DNA of 64,000 nt, taken from assembly GCF_048544455.1 (NCBI RefSeq), contig NC_133536.1, positions 172,070,325 to 172,134,324 of the forward strand, read 5' to 3'. The stretch comes from Silene latifolia. Its lineage: Eukaryota > Streptophyta > Magnoliopsida > Caryophyllales > Caryophyllaceae. Made by a program: the position numbers and the translations under genes. Shown here piece after piece: positions 32,444-45,300 of this stretch. How positions within the stretch are numbered: position 1 is the stretch's first letter; the number at the start of each line of letters is the position of its first letter. The notes beneath the pieces were generated by a model. It was not told where the DNA came from, did no database searches, and saw only the letters and a program-made list of their open reading frames with translations.

Positions 32444-35400
32444 CTATCCTTCTTTTATGTTTCTAATTCAACTATGGTATTATGATGCAAAGTTGTGATA
32501 ATGTATCTCCCTTTTTATTGTAAATAGGGCCTCCACCAAGCAAATACAAGGGAAAGGAAAAGCAAGCATGAGAAACCATGGAGAAGCTATGGATAGCTTT
32601 TATGGAGCTTTGCTTTTCATTGTCTTATTTTAAATTATGTTTTGGATTTTTAGAACTTTAAGTTTCCGTGTTCGACATGGAAAGGTATTTTGGATAATGG
32701 TTTGTATTTTGGATGATAGTGACTTGGTTTGCAACCCAAGTCACCCGTTTTATCATTTATCCTTTTATGTTCTAAAATTCATCTTTAAATGCTTGCACTT
32801 TAAAACATAAGATTATTCACTTAAAGTGATCTAATAGACAAATATAATGACGGGTTTCATTATATGTCCACATGCTTAAGGCTTGTGTATGATCATTCAT
32901 AAAGCGATTTTGAGTCTATGAACTCTCTTAAAGGAATGTCAATCACCAAGTACACATATGAAATCAATAACTATTAGTCTATCTATGAGATAGTTCTCCT
33001 TATACTTCAACATCATTAATTTGTGTCTCATATGCTATCTTTGAATCTATAGTGTATTTATTCTAAAGATAGAGTAGGAGAAAAATGAGGACACAACACA
33101 CTAGGCAAGATAAAATTGTGTACTTGTGTAAATAAAGATCTACGCAAGAAAGAATGATTTGAATGACGGTATATTTATTTACAAAGTATGCCAAATAGAT
33201 GAGATCTATGGTCTCAAGTTAGTTCTATATGACTAAAGAGACCAAGTGAAGTAATCATAAGAGTATATTCTCAAGATAACTAAAGAATGATTTGAATGAC
33301 GGTATATTTATTTACAAAGTATGCCAAATAGATGAGATCTATGGTCTCAAGTTAGTTCTATATGACTAAAGAGACCAAGTGAAGTAATCATAAGAGTATA
33401 TTCTCAAGATAACTACACGAGGAGACCAAAAGAAAGTTTTGGAAGAAAAATGACTAATGTAAAGTCTTAACAAGTTTTTGACTAAGTTTATGAAAATTTT
33501 GACCAATAGTTTCAACCTTGAGGTTTACTTAAGAGCCTAAATGAATCATAGTAACATACTAGTTATGATCGAGTTGCAAAGATTGATATACCGATATCTT
33601 CAATGGTCAAAGTTTTAACCACGCAAATGTCATTGCTTAACCTCACTATGAAATGGTTAAATCTCCTTCCAAAAGGGTATTTGCGAAGGACGTATTCTAG
33701 ATATTGTTTATATTTGAATAATGACATTACTACACATCATTATGACATGAGTGCGTTGGAGATTTAAAATCTCTTTCCGTAAGGTTAAGATGAGACCACT
33801 TCAAAATAGGTATTTTGAAAGGATATGATGGGAACATATATGGTTTTATCCTAATAACTTGGCAATGCAATTTATATTTCAATTCTTGATAAAGTTTCGA
33901 TTGAGAAGTCAATTTCGAAATGTGTGAAATTGAGTGGGAGTTAGGAAATTCTCATGTGAAGACATGGAATTTAGTGGGAGCTATCATCCTTTGAATGTTT
34001 ACGACTCATCACTCATTAAAGAATGACGAGCTAATACCTTCTTTCATAAAGAAGCATTTGAGTTTTCAATTCTGGATGAAAATGGACAATGATGAATCCA
34101 ATTACATTGAGAGATATTGGATTTGTATTAAGATATACTCATTGTATCAACATACACATAGGTTATTCATATGAATGAAAATGGGATTACCATTAGCAGT
34201 CATGGTAGTTCATTGAACCTAAGAACGGTTGGTCTCATGATTATTAGCTACTAATGTTTCCGCCATTAGAATAATCATGCACATGTCCAATTATGAATCA
34301 TATGCATAAGAGCATGATGATTGATTGGTAAGCCATAATAGAAACGTCATGAATTCTCGAATAGAATCCGATGAGCGATTTCAGTGTTTGACGGAATGCT
34401 CTATTATGTGTCAAGAGGTTGCACATATTATAGAAAATCCGAACACATATAAGGATTTATGAGAATCCCAAATCTTTCGAGCCTGGAAAGAGAAATAAGA
34501 AGTTTTGAGAAAGATGCTTAGTTGAATAAGAAGTTATTCAAAAATTAATCTTTCCTAGTTAAGCTAGGACTTGTGAGAAGTGCTAGGCTAATAATCTTGA
34601 TAAATTGTTACAAGACTCTGCAAAACATATACCTAGTGCATGGTGTGTGAATGGAGTACTTGATCAGTACAAGTTATATCATTCACCACAAGTCCGATCG
34701 TTATGTGATAATCGATAAGAAAGTTCTTTCAAGATAAAGAACCAAAACCGAGGTCGGGAACCTTAATGTGTACTTGGTAAGATTCATGCTATAGAACATG
34801 AATGTGAAGGAAATTGCAAGTGTAAGAAGTTTGAACATATGGACACATGGCATGTTAAACTTCTATTGCAATCAATAAGTGTTTACACTTACGATATGCA
34901 TCACAAGGTTGTAATATGATATTGACTACCCAAGTGTGATGTCGACATTTGTCGTTTGAGTTATTATTAACTCACCTTATACATTGTTATATCCAAACGG
35001 GTTGTAGAGACAGTTGAACCCCGTTAAAGTGAACATGGATTAACATTGTATTTGCCCATAGTTACTTATATGAGGTGACGTCTCGAAGTGACTAGAGTGT
35101 GATGCGATTGATGGCAAGTTCAAGTGCCATAGAGTCATGTGAGATGACTAGTCGATCACATAGGCAGACTGTTAGGAACATTTTGTCGGGCCTAATGACC
35201 GCTTATCGAGTTCTGGCAAATTTATATAGCCTGGTCGTGGCGAGAGCTACTATAGTATTCGAATGAGTCGATTCTTTTGACTAAAGACTATTCATCTAAG
35301 ATGGCACAGTTTCAGATTAACTTTGATTTGTGTTACTACGACCTTCGTAAATGGGGTCAAATGGGCATATTTTGGGTTATGATGGCTGTGGCTAGTCGAA

Positions 35401-35657
35401 GGGAATGAGTGCGATAGGAATTGTCCACCCCTAGTCAGGGTTATAACAATATCTCAGGGCCACTCGAGGAGTAATGAACTGGAAATGCGTGGCCACGCTG
35501 GGAAAGTATCTATGATAGATAAGTCCGGTCAATCAGTTATTCTCCATATCGAGGAAACCACTCTCGATATGATCACTTGCAAGTACGACCTGAAAGACAC
35601 CTTGCATTGAGTGGGAGATAGTAATAGGACAAGAGAATTGGTGACGCACACTTGTCG
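32444..35657 (+). other. Copia2 region with no pol coding sequence
   Basis: About 3.2 kb where pol should be. I see no integrase, RT or RNase H motif in any frame and no ORF above 60 residues. Either pol decayed beyond recognition or it was replaced by noncoding DNA; the near-identical LTRs favour the second. Confidence 0.75.
33149..33414 (+). repeat. 133-bp perfect tandem duplication
   Basis: Two copies (33149-33281, 33282-33414) starting aaagaatgatttgaatgacg appear identical, so the duplication is recent. Confidence 0.93.
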
Positions 35658-35673
35658 AGGACAAGTGGGAGAT
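35658..35673 (+). other. Polypurine tract of Copia2
   Basis: AGGACAAGTGGGAGAT abuts the 3' LTR start. Confidence 0.85.
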
Positions 35674-36944
35674 TGTTGGAATATGTGTCCTCCGACAATA
35701 ATGCGATCACGACTGTTGATCATAATGATCACACTTAAATCTCATTATAAAGAATACAATTGGGAAGTAATATTGTTACTGTCAACTGGTCAACATATAT
35801 CGGTAATGATTGGCTGACTAGAGTTTGACATTACTGTCGTGCGACGGTGGTGATCAGTTGACCCCCTAGGTCATACCTATAGGGCAACACTCTTAATTGA
35901 TTATTTAATTAATCGTATAATGTTACGAGTTAATTAAATTATTTGAAAATTGACGGACGATTTTGGAAGTAATATTTACGTATCATATCGAAATGTGATT
36001 AAATAAGATACGGTCTGAGTAATTGAATCGTATCATTACTCGGATGAAATAATTGTTTAAGGTAACAATTAAATTTGAATAAATTATTATAAATACAATC
36101 TGTTGTGATTTATAAATGGTAAAAAATTTTGGTACAAGTAATTATGATATTACTAAGTCGATTTTTGTATGTGACGTATTTTTTAATGATACGTTGATTT
36201 TTAATATGTTAAAAATACATAACAAATTTATGTGACATGTGACATGTTACATATTGACAAATTGACAAAAATAATATGGATCCCATATTATCAAGTGTAC
36301 CGAAATTAAGGGGTGGTTTAGGCTAATATTGTGTTTGTTTAATTATTATCAGAACACAATGATTACCTACATTCCTAGCCATGCAACCCTAATATTCATT
36401 GTGAAGACAAATGTGTGCATGCATTGGCTCCCCAAAAAGCCCCCTTCCACCCGGTTTTTGATGAGAAAACCATTATGGTTTTTCATCTCATTTTTACCTA
36501 ATATTACATTAAAAATGTGTTAGTGATTATTATTCTACAACTAATCCAAAATAAGATTTTCTAGAGAGATAAAAAGCTCTCTTTTCTTTCCTCCAAAATA
36601 CCGAAATATTTAAGTGTTTATAAATATTTTGGTTCAATTTTCTTCTAATTAATATTATACTAGTTCATGTAATATTAATTAAATTAAGGGTAAGCTTTGG
36701 GTATTAATCCTAAGGAGAGATCCTACACTTGGATCTTGGTTCTTCCATTTAATGATAGCACAAGAACAAAAGAAAAGGATATTTCTTTTGTGCCCATAAA
36801 ACCGAAATCACCAATGTAAGAACATGATTTCTCCTCTATTTTATCATTTGTTTGCATGCATAAAATCCGTATTTAATTTTATGACAAATTTATTTATAAC
36901 ATATATGAGTATGTTAGTATGTATATAAATCTACATTTCCTTCA
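35674..36944 (+). repeat. Copia2 3' LTR (intact)
   Basis: It begins TGTTGGAATATG and ends TTCCTTCA, 1271 bp. It gives the uninterrupted version of the site hit by the MULE in the 5' LTR (around 36340). Confidence 0.95.
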
Positions 36945-36949
36945 TAAGT
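36945..36949. repeat. Target site duplication of Copia2, right copy (taagt)
   Basis: It is identical to 22686-22690. Confidence 0.93.
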
Positions 36950-37463
36950 ATGCCCAACCCCTAGCCAAGTCTGGGTGACAATGCGTATCAGTTCCAAAGG
37001 TATAAGGATTGCAAGAATGATGAAGGCATATAAAGGCAAGGCATGAGGCATAAATCAACTGTCTACTAGGACTTCTTTCGCCACCGTTTGCTGTAAAAGA
37101 GAGCCCTCTCTGAGGCACGATAACATGGAGAATCGATCTAAGACCTTTGTCATTGTCCGGACCGAGTACAAGCTTGACTTGAAAGAGACTCGAAAAGTAA
37201 ATGGGCAAAGGGAGGGTGGCGTCTTGGAAAAGAAGCCCCCAGGATGAGAAGATGACTCTGAAATTTGGTAAAACGAAGACTGGACGACAAGAAGGAGCCC
37301 CCAGTAAAGAGGTGTTGGTTGTGGAAGGGATGTTAATTGGAATTAGAAGGTTGAAAATTGGAATGGCTGATAATTAAGGTTGAAAGTTGTTAATTGAGAT
37401 GGTTGATGGTTGAGGTGGTTGATAATTGATAATTGAGGTTGAAAGTTGGGATGGTTGTGTCCT

Positions 37464-37517
37464 TGAGGACTGCCTACGTATTCACGTGAAGTGAAATCAA
37501 ACCAGATCGTAGTTCTG
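37464..37517 (-). other. Conserved two-tier hairpin block, copy 3
   Basis: On the minus strand, outer arms CTACG (37512-37508) and CGTAG (37478-37474); inner stem TTCAC/GTGAA (37495-37491, 37485-37481) with a 5-nt loop. Confidence 0.75.
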
Positions 37518-37568
37518 AGGTTTGATTAATTTATTTGGGTGTTGTGGTTGTATCCTTCTTGTGTAAGA

Positions 37569-37625
37569 AAGGACTGCCTACGTATCCACCTGAAGAGGTG
37601 AAATCAAACCATGATCGTAGTTCAA
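37569..37625 (-). other. Conserved two-tier hairpin block, copy 4
   Basis: On the minus strand, outer arms CTACG (37620-37616) and CGTAG (37582-37578); inner stem CACCT/AGGTG (37600-37596, 37591-37587), extendable by a G-U and a U-A pair, loop of 4. Confidence 0.75.
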
Positions 37626-38254
37626 GTGTGTGCCTAAGCTAAGTTGTTAGGACCTTAAAGTGCATGGGTCAGGAGAGTATATTCCTTTGGTGACTCGAAG
37701 AATCGATTTGAGATAACTCCCTCGGATCATAGACCAAAGAGGTATAACTTATTTTGTAAAATTTCCTTGTTATGTGAACACACTTAGTGGACCCTAAGGA
37801 TGATATGGGTATGTCCCGTTCTAGGTAACAAAGTATTTAAGACTCCGTGTCTGGGTCAAGGTGAAACTGGATTGGATATTTGGAATGTGGAGCTTGGAAA
37901 TAAGAGGCTTTGATGAGCAAATATCTGGAACTTGATTTTTTGGAGTTAAGGCCTTATGTGGTTATGGCTTGTGATGCGTGTCATTTATATGATGTTTTAC
38001 ACCTCATTTTACACGCATTTCAGAGCTCAATTCTGTAGTTTTATGCCACTATTTGCCCCATTTCGTCTACTTTCGTATTTTTATGTAATATTGCAGATTT
38101 ATGCGGAAATGAGTAGATATTGAGCTAAATCCGTCCCCGAGTGCATTGCATTGCATTTGATATGGAGTAGAGACTCGAGAAATGAACTTGGTGCGCGTTT
38201 CGAAGCCTAAAAGACAACCTTTTGGAGAATTAGAAGCGAACTACCAGCTATGGT

Positions 38255-38358
38255 GGTCGATCGACTGACCCATATGGTCGATCGACCAATGCACGATCTC
38301 CAGAAGCTACTGTTCAGCAATGACCAGTCGATCGACCGGTCCCAATGGTCGATCGACC
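38255..38358. other. Two pairs of GTCGATCGAC palindromes (LTR)
   Basis: Sites at 38256, 38277, 38327 and 38348. Within each pair the starts are 21 bp apart, and the pairs are 71 bp apart. The 11-bp spacers differ (TGACCCATATG, CGGTCCCAATG). A lone copy is at 38890. Confidence 0.95.
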
Positions 38359-39408
38359 AAGCCGCTACTCTGACGCAAACAAAAAGATCGAGGAATAGAA
38401 AGCCCATTGTGTATTAGGTTTTGCGAATAATGTTACATTATATTCCTATATAACGTAACCTGACATTGAGCTTTAATCATCTAGTTTTTCATCCAGTATT
38501 CCAATCTAATTTTTATTCAAGTTTTAGCATACAGTTCTTTAGGAAATAATTAGGGTTCCGAATATTATTTCGTATTCAACACAAGTTACTTTTTGCATTC
38601 GTTTTCTGGATTCTATTCCTGCAATTCTTCCATTCGGTATTCTCCTGTTCTTATTCAGTTTTATTGCTTATATTTCGTTCATAGTATAGAATTGCTAGTT
38701 AGTTTCCCGAAGCCGATTATCGTTTATTGCTATTTGTTATTTAACTATTTCAAGCATGAATTTAGTAGATTATTTCGTTTATATTGTTGTTGTTTTCATC
38801 AATATTATGAGTAGCTAAATTCATCGTGCTAGGATGTAGGGGATATGTAGGATAGGCGGCATAAGAATAGTGACCTGAATCGCATGCCGGTCGATCGACT
38901 GGCCATGTGAGGTTTTGCTTCGTTTTAATTGATTTAAATTCTATATTTGACGAATCGAGTGCACGCGACTAGTTAATTGTTTAGTATATGACCGACCCAT
39001 TAGATCGAAAGATAGGGAGGGTTGTTAGACCACCAATTAAAATGACTAAACTATGCTGAGATCGAAAGATAGGTAAAGTTTAGGTTTTCAGTCACTTTTC
39101 AGGACGAGAGTTAGTACTAGTGATATTAGGGACCCGTAGCGAGATCGAAAGATGCTACTTGTTAAGAGTGGACCGAGAGGACCTCTTGTTTTTCCGCCTC
39201 ACGTGCTTATTTCAGGCCTACTTAGTATGCTGCCGCCGAAACTACAGTGAACCGACCATCTTAGTACCTCTTTTAATATTTGATTTAATCTATTTCTTTT
39301 ATTAGCTCGTTTATTTGCCATTAGTTTTAGACCAATTCAAAATAACCCCCACAATTGTTACTTCTAGACTAAAATTAAGACAGCTATTAATTACATCTGC
39401 CTCTCTGT

Positions 39409-39418
39409 GGTTCGACCC
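39409..39418 (+). other. B-box-like GGTTCGACCC in Athila U5
   Basis: In CTCTCTGTGGTTCGACCCTG, shared in kind with other Athila-type elements. It resembles the tRNA T-arm/Pol III B box (GGTTCGANTCC). No A box or cloverleaf is evident. Confidence 0.5.
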
Positions 39419-39495
39419 TGCTACCGCTATCTATAGTTGTAGTTAGGAATTTATAAATATTATTTTTGGTGCATACAACGACGGGCATCAAATTT

Positions 39496-39513
39496 TGGCG
39501 CCGTTGCTGGGGA
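39496..39513 (+). other. Primer binding site, tRNA-Asp type (Athila)
   Basis: TGGCGCCGTTGCTGGGGA, five bases after the LTR, differs by one base from the full complement of the plant tRNA-Asp 3' end. Confidence 0.92.
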
Positions 39514-40795
39514 GGCAATTGTTCTAATTTTTAGTTGTTTTATATTAGTCTGTTTCTTAGTTTAAGGGACATTCGTTCCTTAAACTATTCTCATATTCTA
39601 TTTGTAGTTTCTTCTTATGCGCAGGTCACAGGGTGGTGAATTACTACCGTTTAATCCTGAGATTGAGAAGACTTTGCGCGAGTTGAGGCGATCATCTAGG
39701 GTATTGCCGACAGAGGAAGAGCTGAGTACTCTGTCTAGTTACGACGAGAACGCTCTATTTGAGGAGGATCCACCTTCGTCTCCAGTTTCTACTTCATCAG
39801 CTGAGACAGTCACTTTTCCAGATTTTCTAGAGATGGCTGAAGAAGCAACTATAGTCAGTCACTCGGAGCCGACAGCTGCGAATCTATATAAGGGGTTCGA
39901 ATTACCGGGAGCTGATAGAAAATTCGAACCGAAGCCTTCTTACATCAACTTGGTTGAGAGGAACCAATTCGGGGGAGCTGCAAATGAAGATGCAGCCAAG
40001 CATATGGAGATATTTATTGATTATTGCTGCTCTATACCCCCGCCGAGCGGTGTGACCCAGGACCATGTGAAGGAAACCATGTTTATATTCTCTCTTCGTG
40101 ATGCTGCAAGGGAATGGTACAGAGACCTGGATCGAGCTACTAAAGGGATCACCGACTGGAATTCTTTGGCCTTGGCATTCTACAAGAAATATTTCTCTGC
40201 CTCGAAGACAAATGCCATTAGAGGTCAGATCACGAGCTTTAAACAGGGTCCTGACGAGAACTTTCATGAGGCGTGGGTGCGTTTCAAGAAGCCGATGCGA
40301 ACTATTCCGCATCATGGGTTTGAGAAATGGAGCCTATGCAATCAGTTCTACAATGGGCTCTATGACAATCAGAGGGCTATCCTGGATGCGGCAGCTAGTG
40401 GCAGATTCCAGGAGAACATGGGAGAGACTAAGGGGTGGAAGATCATTGATGACCTGGCCACCCATAAAGCTGAGTATGGGAATTCCAGGGGAAATCAAAG
40501 GAGAGCTGCTGATTCTCCTTCTGTAGCTGCACTAGAGGCTCTTACGGCGAGATTTGATAAGTACGAGTTGGGAGGAGCTTCAAAAGGAGGGATCTATCAC
40601 GTGAATGCTGTTTCAGATAGTCCTTTCATCTGCAAATAATGCGGAGCCGAGGGACATGTTTCAGATAATTATCCTAGTCCATTTGAGTCTTGTGCTGCCT
40701 TTCAACATTATAGGCAGACAAACACTTACTATGAGCCGAATGTCCATCCAAATCTGAGGTGGAGTAGTCAAAATGTCTTGAATCCGACTCAACCT

Positions 40796-40797
40796 CC

Positions 40798-40829
<32 letters not shown>
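40796..40829 (+). repeat. CAG microsatellite (polyglutamine) in Athila gag
   Basis: About eleven CAG/CAA triplets in frame, giving a glutamine run after NPTQPP. A second glutamine-rich patch is at 40880-40900. Confidence 0.92.
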
Positions 40830-40830
<1 letters not shown>

Positions 40831-42284
40831 TTATGTGCCCCCTCATAAGCAACAACAGTTCCAAAAGCCTCCGTATGTCCCACAGCAGCAGCAACAATCC
40901 CAAAGTTCTGATTTCAATGAGTTGAAGAATTTGTTGCTGAAGGAGTCCCAAGCTAGAGAGGCCGGGATGAAGATGTTGCAGAGCCAAATTGCCCAATTGG
41001 CTAGCAAGAATACAACTCGAGCTCCGGGACATTTACCGACTCAAACTGATCAAAAGGAGACCTTAAATGCAATCACCTTGAGGAGTGGGTCTACCCTTGA
41101 TGGGCCCGCTATGGTTGAGGATGTCGCTGAAAAAGATGAGGCGGAACCGAGTCAAAAGAAAGCTGGAACGGGCAAAGGAAAGAAAAAGACAATCGGGGGT
41201 ATGTCGATCGATCGGGACGACATACCCGGGCCGATCGATCGCTCCGCGACAAACAATGCAGCTCTCGTTTCGTAGAAGTCGGTCGATCGACGACAAACTG
41301 GCGAAGGTGATTCTTTTCGTCCTCCAATGCCTGATAACTTGAGGGACCACTTGTTTCGGGGTACGACCGCCCCGAAAGTATTGAGGGAAGACCCAAATGC
41401 TGATGGGTCAGTTCCGTTTCCGAAGTACGACCCTATGTCGATTAATGGTTCACATTTGAGACGGTCTGAAGAAGGGTCAACCTACAACAAGGAGAAGGTT
41501 GTGGACTTTCAGCCTAAGTCCACTGATGCCGGCATGAGAGATTTAGAGGAGAGGACTAAGTTACTTCTCACAGCCCCTTATCCAGAGCGATTGGTGCCGA
41601 CGAAGGAACAGGTATCATTTAATAAATTTGAAAATGTTATCCGTAGCTTAAATGTGCAAGTTCCTTTTCTTGAGTTAGTCAATCAAGTGCCTGCTTACAT
41701 GAAGTTTATGAAACAACTTTTGTCTAAGAAGAAGTCACTTGAAACTGTGCATACTGTCGCACTAACATAAGAGTCATGCTCCTATTTGACCCATATCACG
41801 CCACATAAATTAGCTGACCCAGGTAGCTTCTCCGTTCCTTGTAATATTGGTACCTTCTCAATTGAGAAGGCATTATGTGACCTAGGAGGTAGCATTAACG
41901 TTATGCCTTTGAGTCTAGCTAGGAAATTGAAATTGACTAGGTTTGCAGTCACCGATATGACAGTACAGATGGCTGACCGATCTGCGGTCCAGCCAATAGG
42001 AGTCTTAGAGGACATTCCTGTGCAAATAGGAAAGTTTTTATTCCCTGTTGACTTCGTTGTACTAGATATGCCTGAGGATGCCCACATTCCTATCATATTG
42101 GGTAGACCGTTTCTGCACACTGCTGGTGCAGTTATAGATGTCGGTTCAGGGACTTTGACCTTCAAAGTAGGGAAACATTCTATTGTCTTTGCCCAGATAA
42201 CTAAGAAGAAAGCCCCCATGTGGCCAATAACTTGTAATACGGTTTCTGAAAAGAAATCCTATTTTGTGCTTCCTGATATGCCTG

Positions 42285-42300
42285 TCTCTATACCTATTCC
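42285..42300. repeat. Target site duplication of L1 LINE, left copy
   Basis: TCTCTATACCTATTCC matches 47137-47152 with one mismatch. Confidence 0.88.
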
Positions 42301-42399
42301 TTTTTTTTTTAGGTGAAATGTAAGATTTCATTAAGCACAAACTTAGGTAATACAACCTAACAATTTTACAAACTAAACCAATTTAATAGAGACATGCCT

Positions 42400-45300
42400 C
42401 TATTTACATACATCAATACTTTCTAACCATTGCCTATCAAGGAAATCCAATTGGTTCTGGAAAGTACAAATTCTCATCTTAGTAACATTCCTAGCCAACC
42501 TAACCACCTCTGCAGGCCTGACCAGGGAGTGCTCCACCCTTGCTCTATTCCTCTGCAACCAAATGAAGTAGAAGCAAGCCATGAAAGCACAAAGTAAAAC
42601 TCCTCTTCTATACTTAGACCATTTCTGCAGCCAGATCCATCTAAGTATAGCAGTAGATGGAAGGACAACATTACACAAACGAGCCATTTCTAACAAGATA
42701 GTTCTGCTATACGGGCATTGCTGGAATAAGTGCAAATGTGTCTCTGCAGCAGACCCACATAGCAAACAGTCATCATCAAGAGCAATACCCAAACCAAACA
42801 GTTTAGTTTTAACCTGCAAAGCTTCTCTGGCAATAAGCCAACAGATGAATTTATGCTTAGGTATTGCCATCTTGTTCCACACAATACTATGCCAATCAAC
42901 AGGATGATACTTCACTCTCAATATCTCATAACCACTCTTCACAGTACAACCCTTAGCATCCAGTAACCATTGTCCCTGACTGTAACCAGAACTGAGCTTA
43001 TCACGAACTCTGCAAACTGATCTCCATCCCCAGCTTATATCACCACTGGGTACATACTCAGTCCAGCACCTGCCTTTTAAATAAATCTAGCTGATCCATT
43101 TCACCCATAGTTTATCAGGATTAAAAAAGATCCACCACACTAACTTACCCATAGCAGCTACATTCCACACACAGCTATCCCTTAAACCCAGACCACCCTC
43201 CTTTTTAGGTGAACAAATCTTGGCCCAACTGACAGGGGGTACTCTCAGGTGATCAACACTGCCATCCCATAAATAGTTTCGACAAATGGAGTTCAACCTA
43301 TGCAATACACCCTTAGGCATAACAAAGATGTTCATCCAGTAAGAGTATAGAGAGGTCAATACTGAATTAACAAGTACCAACCTCCCTGAATAAGATAAGT
43401 GTCTGGAACCAAAACTTACAATTCTTGCAGTAATCTTCTCAACCAAAATATGACCTTGAGCTTTTGTTAACCTACCAGCTGTAATAGGCACTTCAAGATA
43501 CTTAAAGGGGAGTTGCCCTTCCTGAATTCCAGTGGCAAGCAAGATTTCCTCCTTAATTCCCCCAGGGACCCCATTAAAATAAGCATTGGTCTTGGGAGGG
43601 CTCATATGCAGACCAGAAGCCCTAGAAAAAGTAGCAAAAGCTCTAAGGATTACCATGATAGAACCCACATCACCTTTACTAAACAAGAGCAAGTCATCTG
43701 CAAACATCAAGTGTGACAGTTTGAGTTTGCCACACATAGGGTGATATTTGAATCCCATATTTTCTGTAACATAACCCAATATCCTGCTCAAGTACTCCAT
43801 AGAGATAGTAAACAAGAGAGAAGACAAAGGATCCCCTTGCATTAACCCTTTCTTACCATTAAAAAAACCAAATATATCTCCATTCAGAACCAAAGAGTAA
43901 CTTGCAGTCCTAACACATTCCATTATCAAGGATATAAAATGGGTAGGAAACTCCAAAGAAACCAAAGATCTCCTCTAAAAATTCCCAAATGATCAAACAT
44001 ATGCTTTCATCAGATCAACTTTCATCAAAAATCTAGGGGAGACTGATTTCCTATTATATTGCCTGACTATGTCCTGGCATATAAGAATGTTTTCAACAAT
44101 GCTCCTTCCCTTAATAAAACCACCTTGACTATCACTGATCAACTCAGGCAGCACCCCAGATAGTCTTGCACACAAAAGCTTAGAGAAACACTTGTAAACC
44201 ACATTGCAACAAGAAATTGGACGAAACTGAGTAACATTCTGAGGCATTGCACACTTAGGTATTAGTGAGATGAGGGTATGATTCAATTGTTTAAGTAATT
44301 TACCAGTTTGGAAGAAATCCTTAATAGCAAGACACACATCCTCCCCCACAACATCCCACGCATCTTTGAAAAAGGCACTAGAATAACCATCTGGCCCTGC
44401 AGCCTTATGGTTAGGTATAGAAAACATAGCCTTCTTAATTTCATCATTAGTGACAGGTCTCATCAGCAACTGTTTATGATCTTCAGTACACACCCGCCCC
44501 ATCTTAACCACTCTGTGGCTAATATTCAAGACTTTCTCAGAAGTACCCAGCAAATTAGTATAAAATCTCAAAAAGGCATTCTGAATTTGCTGAGGATCAT
44601 CACACTTTACCCCCTGAGTATCCTCAATTTTGATAACCTTGTTCCTGATCTTCCTCCCCTTAATAACATTATGAAAGTATTTTGTATTGTCATCACCTTT
44701 ATCAACCCATATGGCCTTTGATTTTTGCACCAGGAACTCAAAACAGGCAGACTCCAGGAACCTTACACTACTGTTAGCCTCCATCTCTTGAACAATAAGT
44801 GCAGCATTAGAAGGATCAGTCCTGACTTTTGATTGAATAAACTCAAGATTCATTTAAGCCCCAATAGTATTGTTAACAACATCATCAAAGTTTTCCTTGT
44901 TAAGCTTCTTCAGAGGCCATTTTAAGGATTGCAACTTCTTAACCAGCTGAAACATCAGAGTACCATGCCAGCTAGTATCCCACACTTACTTCACACACTC
45001 CTTAAAATCCTCAGCTTTACTCCACATGTTATAATACTTTAAACTTCTCCTTGGTTTAAAAGTATTACTATGTTCTTGAATCACACAGGGAGTGTGATCA
45101 AAAACACCTTCAATATAAAAGTGAGCATAAATACTATCATTACTCCTAATCCAAGCTTCATTCACCAACACCCTATCCAATCTACTAAAAACTCTAGAGG
45201 AGGGCTCTTGTTTATTAGACCATGTATACAGAGAACCAATGGCAGAGCAATCAGTCACCCCACACTCAGCAACACACTGATGAAAATCATCCATTTCCTC

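Larger units (their letters stand above)
22691..36944 (+). mobile_element. Copia2: gag-only non-autonomous copia retrotransposon
   Basis: Two LTRs begin TGTTGGAATATGTGTC and end TTCCTTCA, with a tRNA-iMet primer site, polypurine tract and perfect 5-bp TSD. The internal 6.4 kb contains a single recognisable gene, a frameshifted copia gag, with no protease, integrase, RT or RNase H. This matches the TR-GAG type of non-autonomous element. A MULE is nested in the 5' LTR. Confidence 0.92.
36950..37971 (-). mobile_element. Fragment of a Tat-like gypsy noncoding 3' region, minus strand
   Basis: It carries two copies of the GAACTACG...ATACGTAGGCAGTCC hairpin block found in Gypsy1, here on the minus strand. 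Two PPT-like CTGGGGGCT sites (complement of 37235-37241 and 37295-37305) share that strand. Low-complexity ttgaaagttgg repeats fill 37340-37457. No coding sequence is credible; the 88-residue minus ORF at 36942-37208 overlaps the Copia2 border. It is the host DNA into which Copia2 and Athila inserted. Confidence 0.65.
37972..39490 (+). repeat. Athila 5' LTR
   Basis: It runs from TGATGCGTGTCATTTATATG to ACGACGGGCATCA, about 1.52 kb. The first 304 bases match 49787-50090 with few changes. Confidence 0.9.
39617..42300 (+). pseudogene. gag-pro: Athila gag-protease polyprotein, 5' part
   Basis: The frame starting at the ATG at 39617 (MRRSQGGELLPFNPE) runs to the L1 insertion. Retrotrans_gag core at about 39990-40420 (MFIFSLRDAAREWYRDL, SFKQGPDENFHEAWVRFK); zinc knuckle at about 40625-40675, where CK-stop-CGAEGH shows a TAA inside the knuckle; a polyglutamine run; a Lys-rich linker carrying GTCGATCGA motifs; then an aspartic protease near 41870-42130 with CDLGGSINVMPLSLA and PIILGRPFL, typical of Athila. 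In-frame stops: TAA at 40637, TAG at 41273, TAA at 41768. No frameshift was found, so decay is by point mutation. Confidence 0.88.

Noticed and set aside
36942..37208. 88-codon minus ORF spanning the Copia2 3' border
   Set aside because: It crosses the LTR/TSD junction, so it cannot be an old gene, and it has no recognisable domain.
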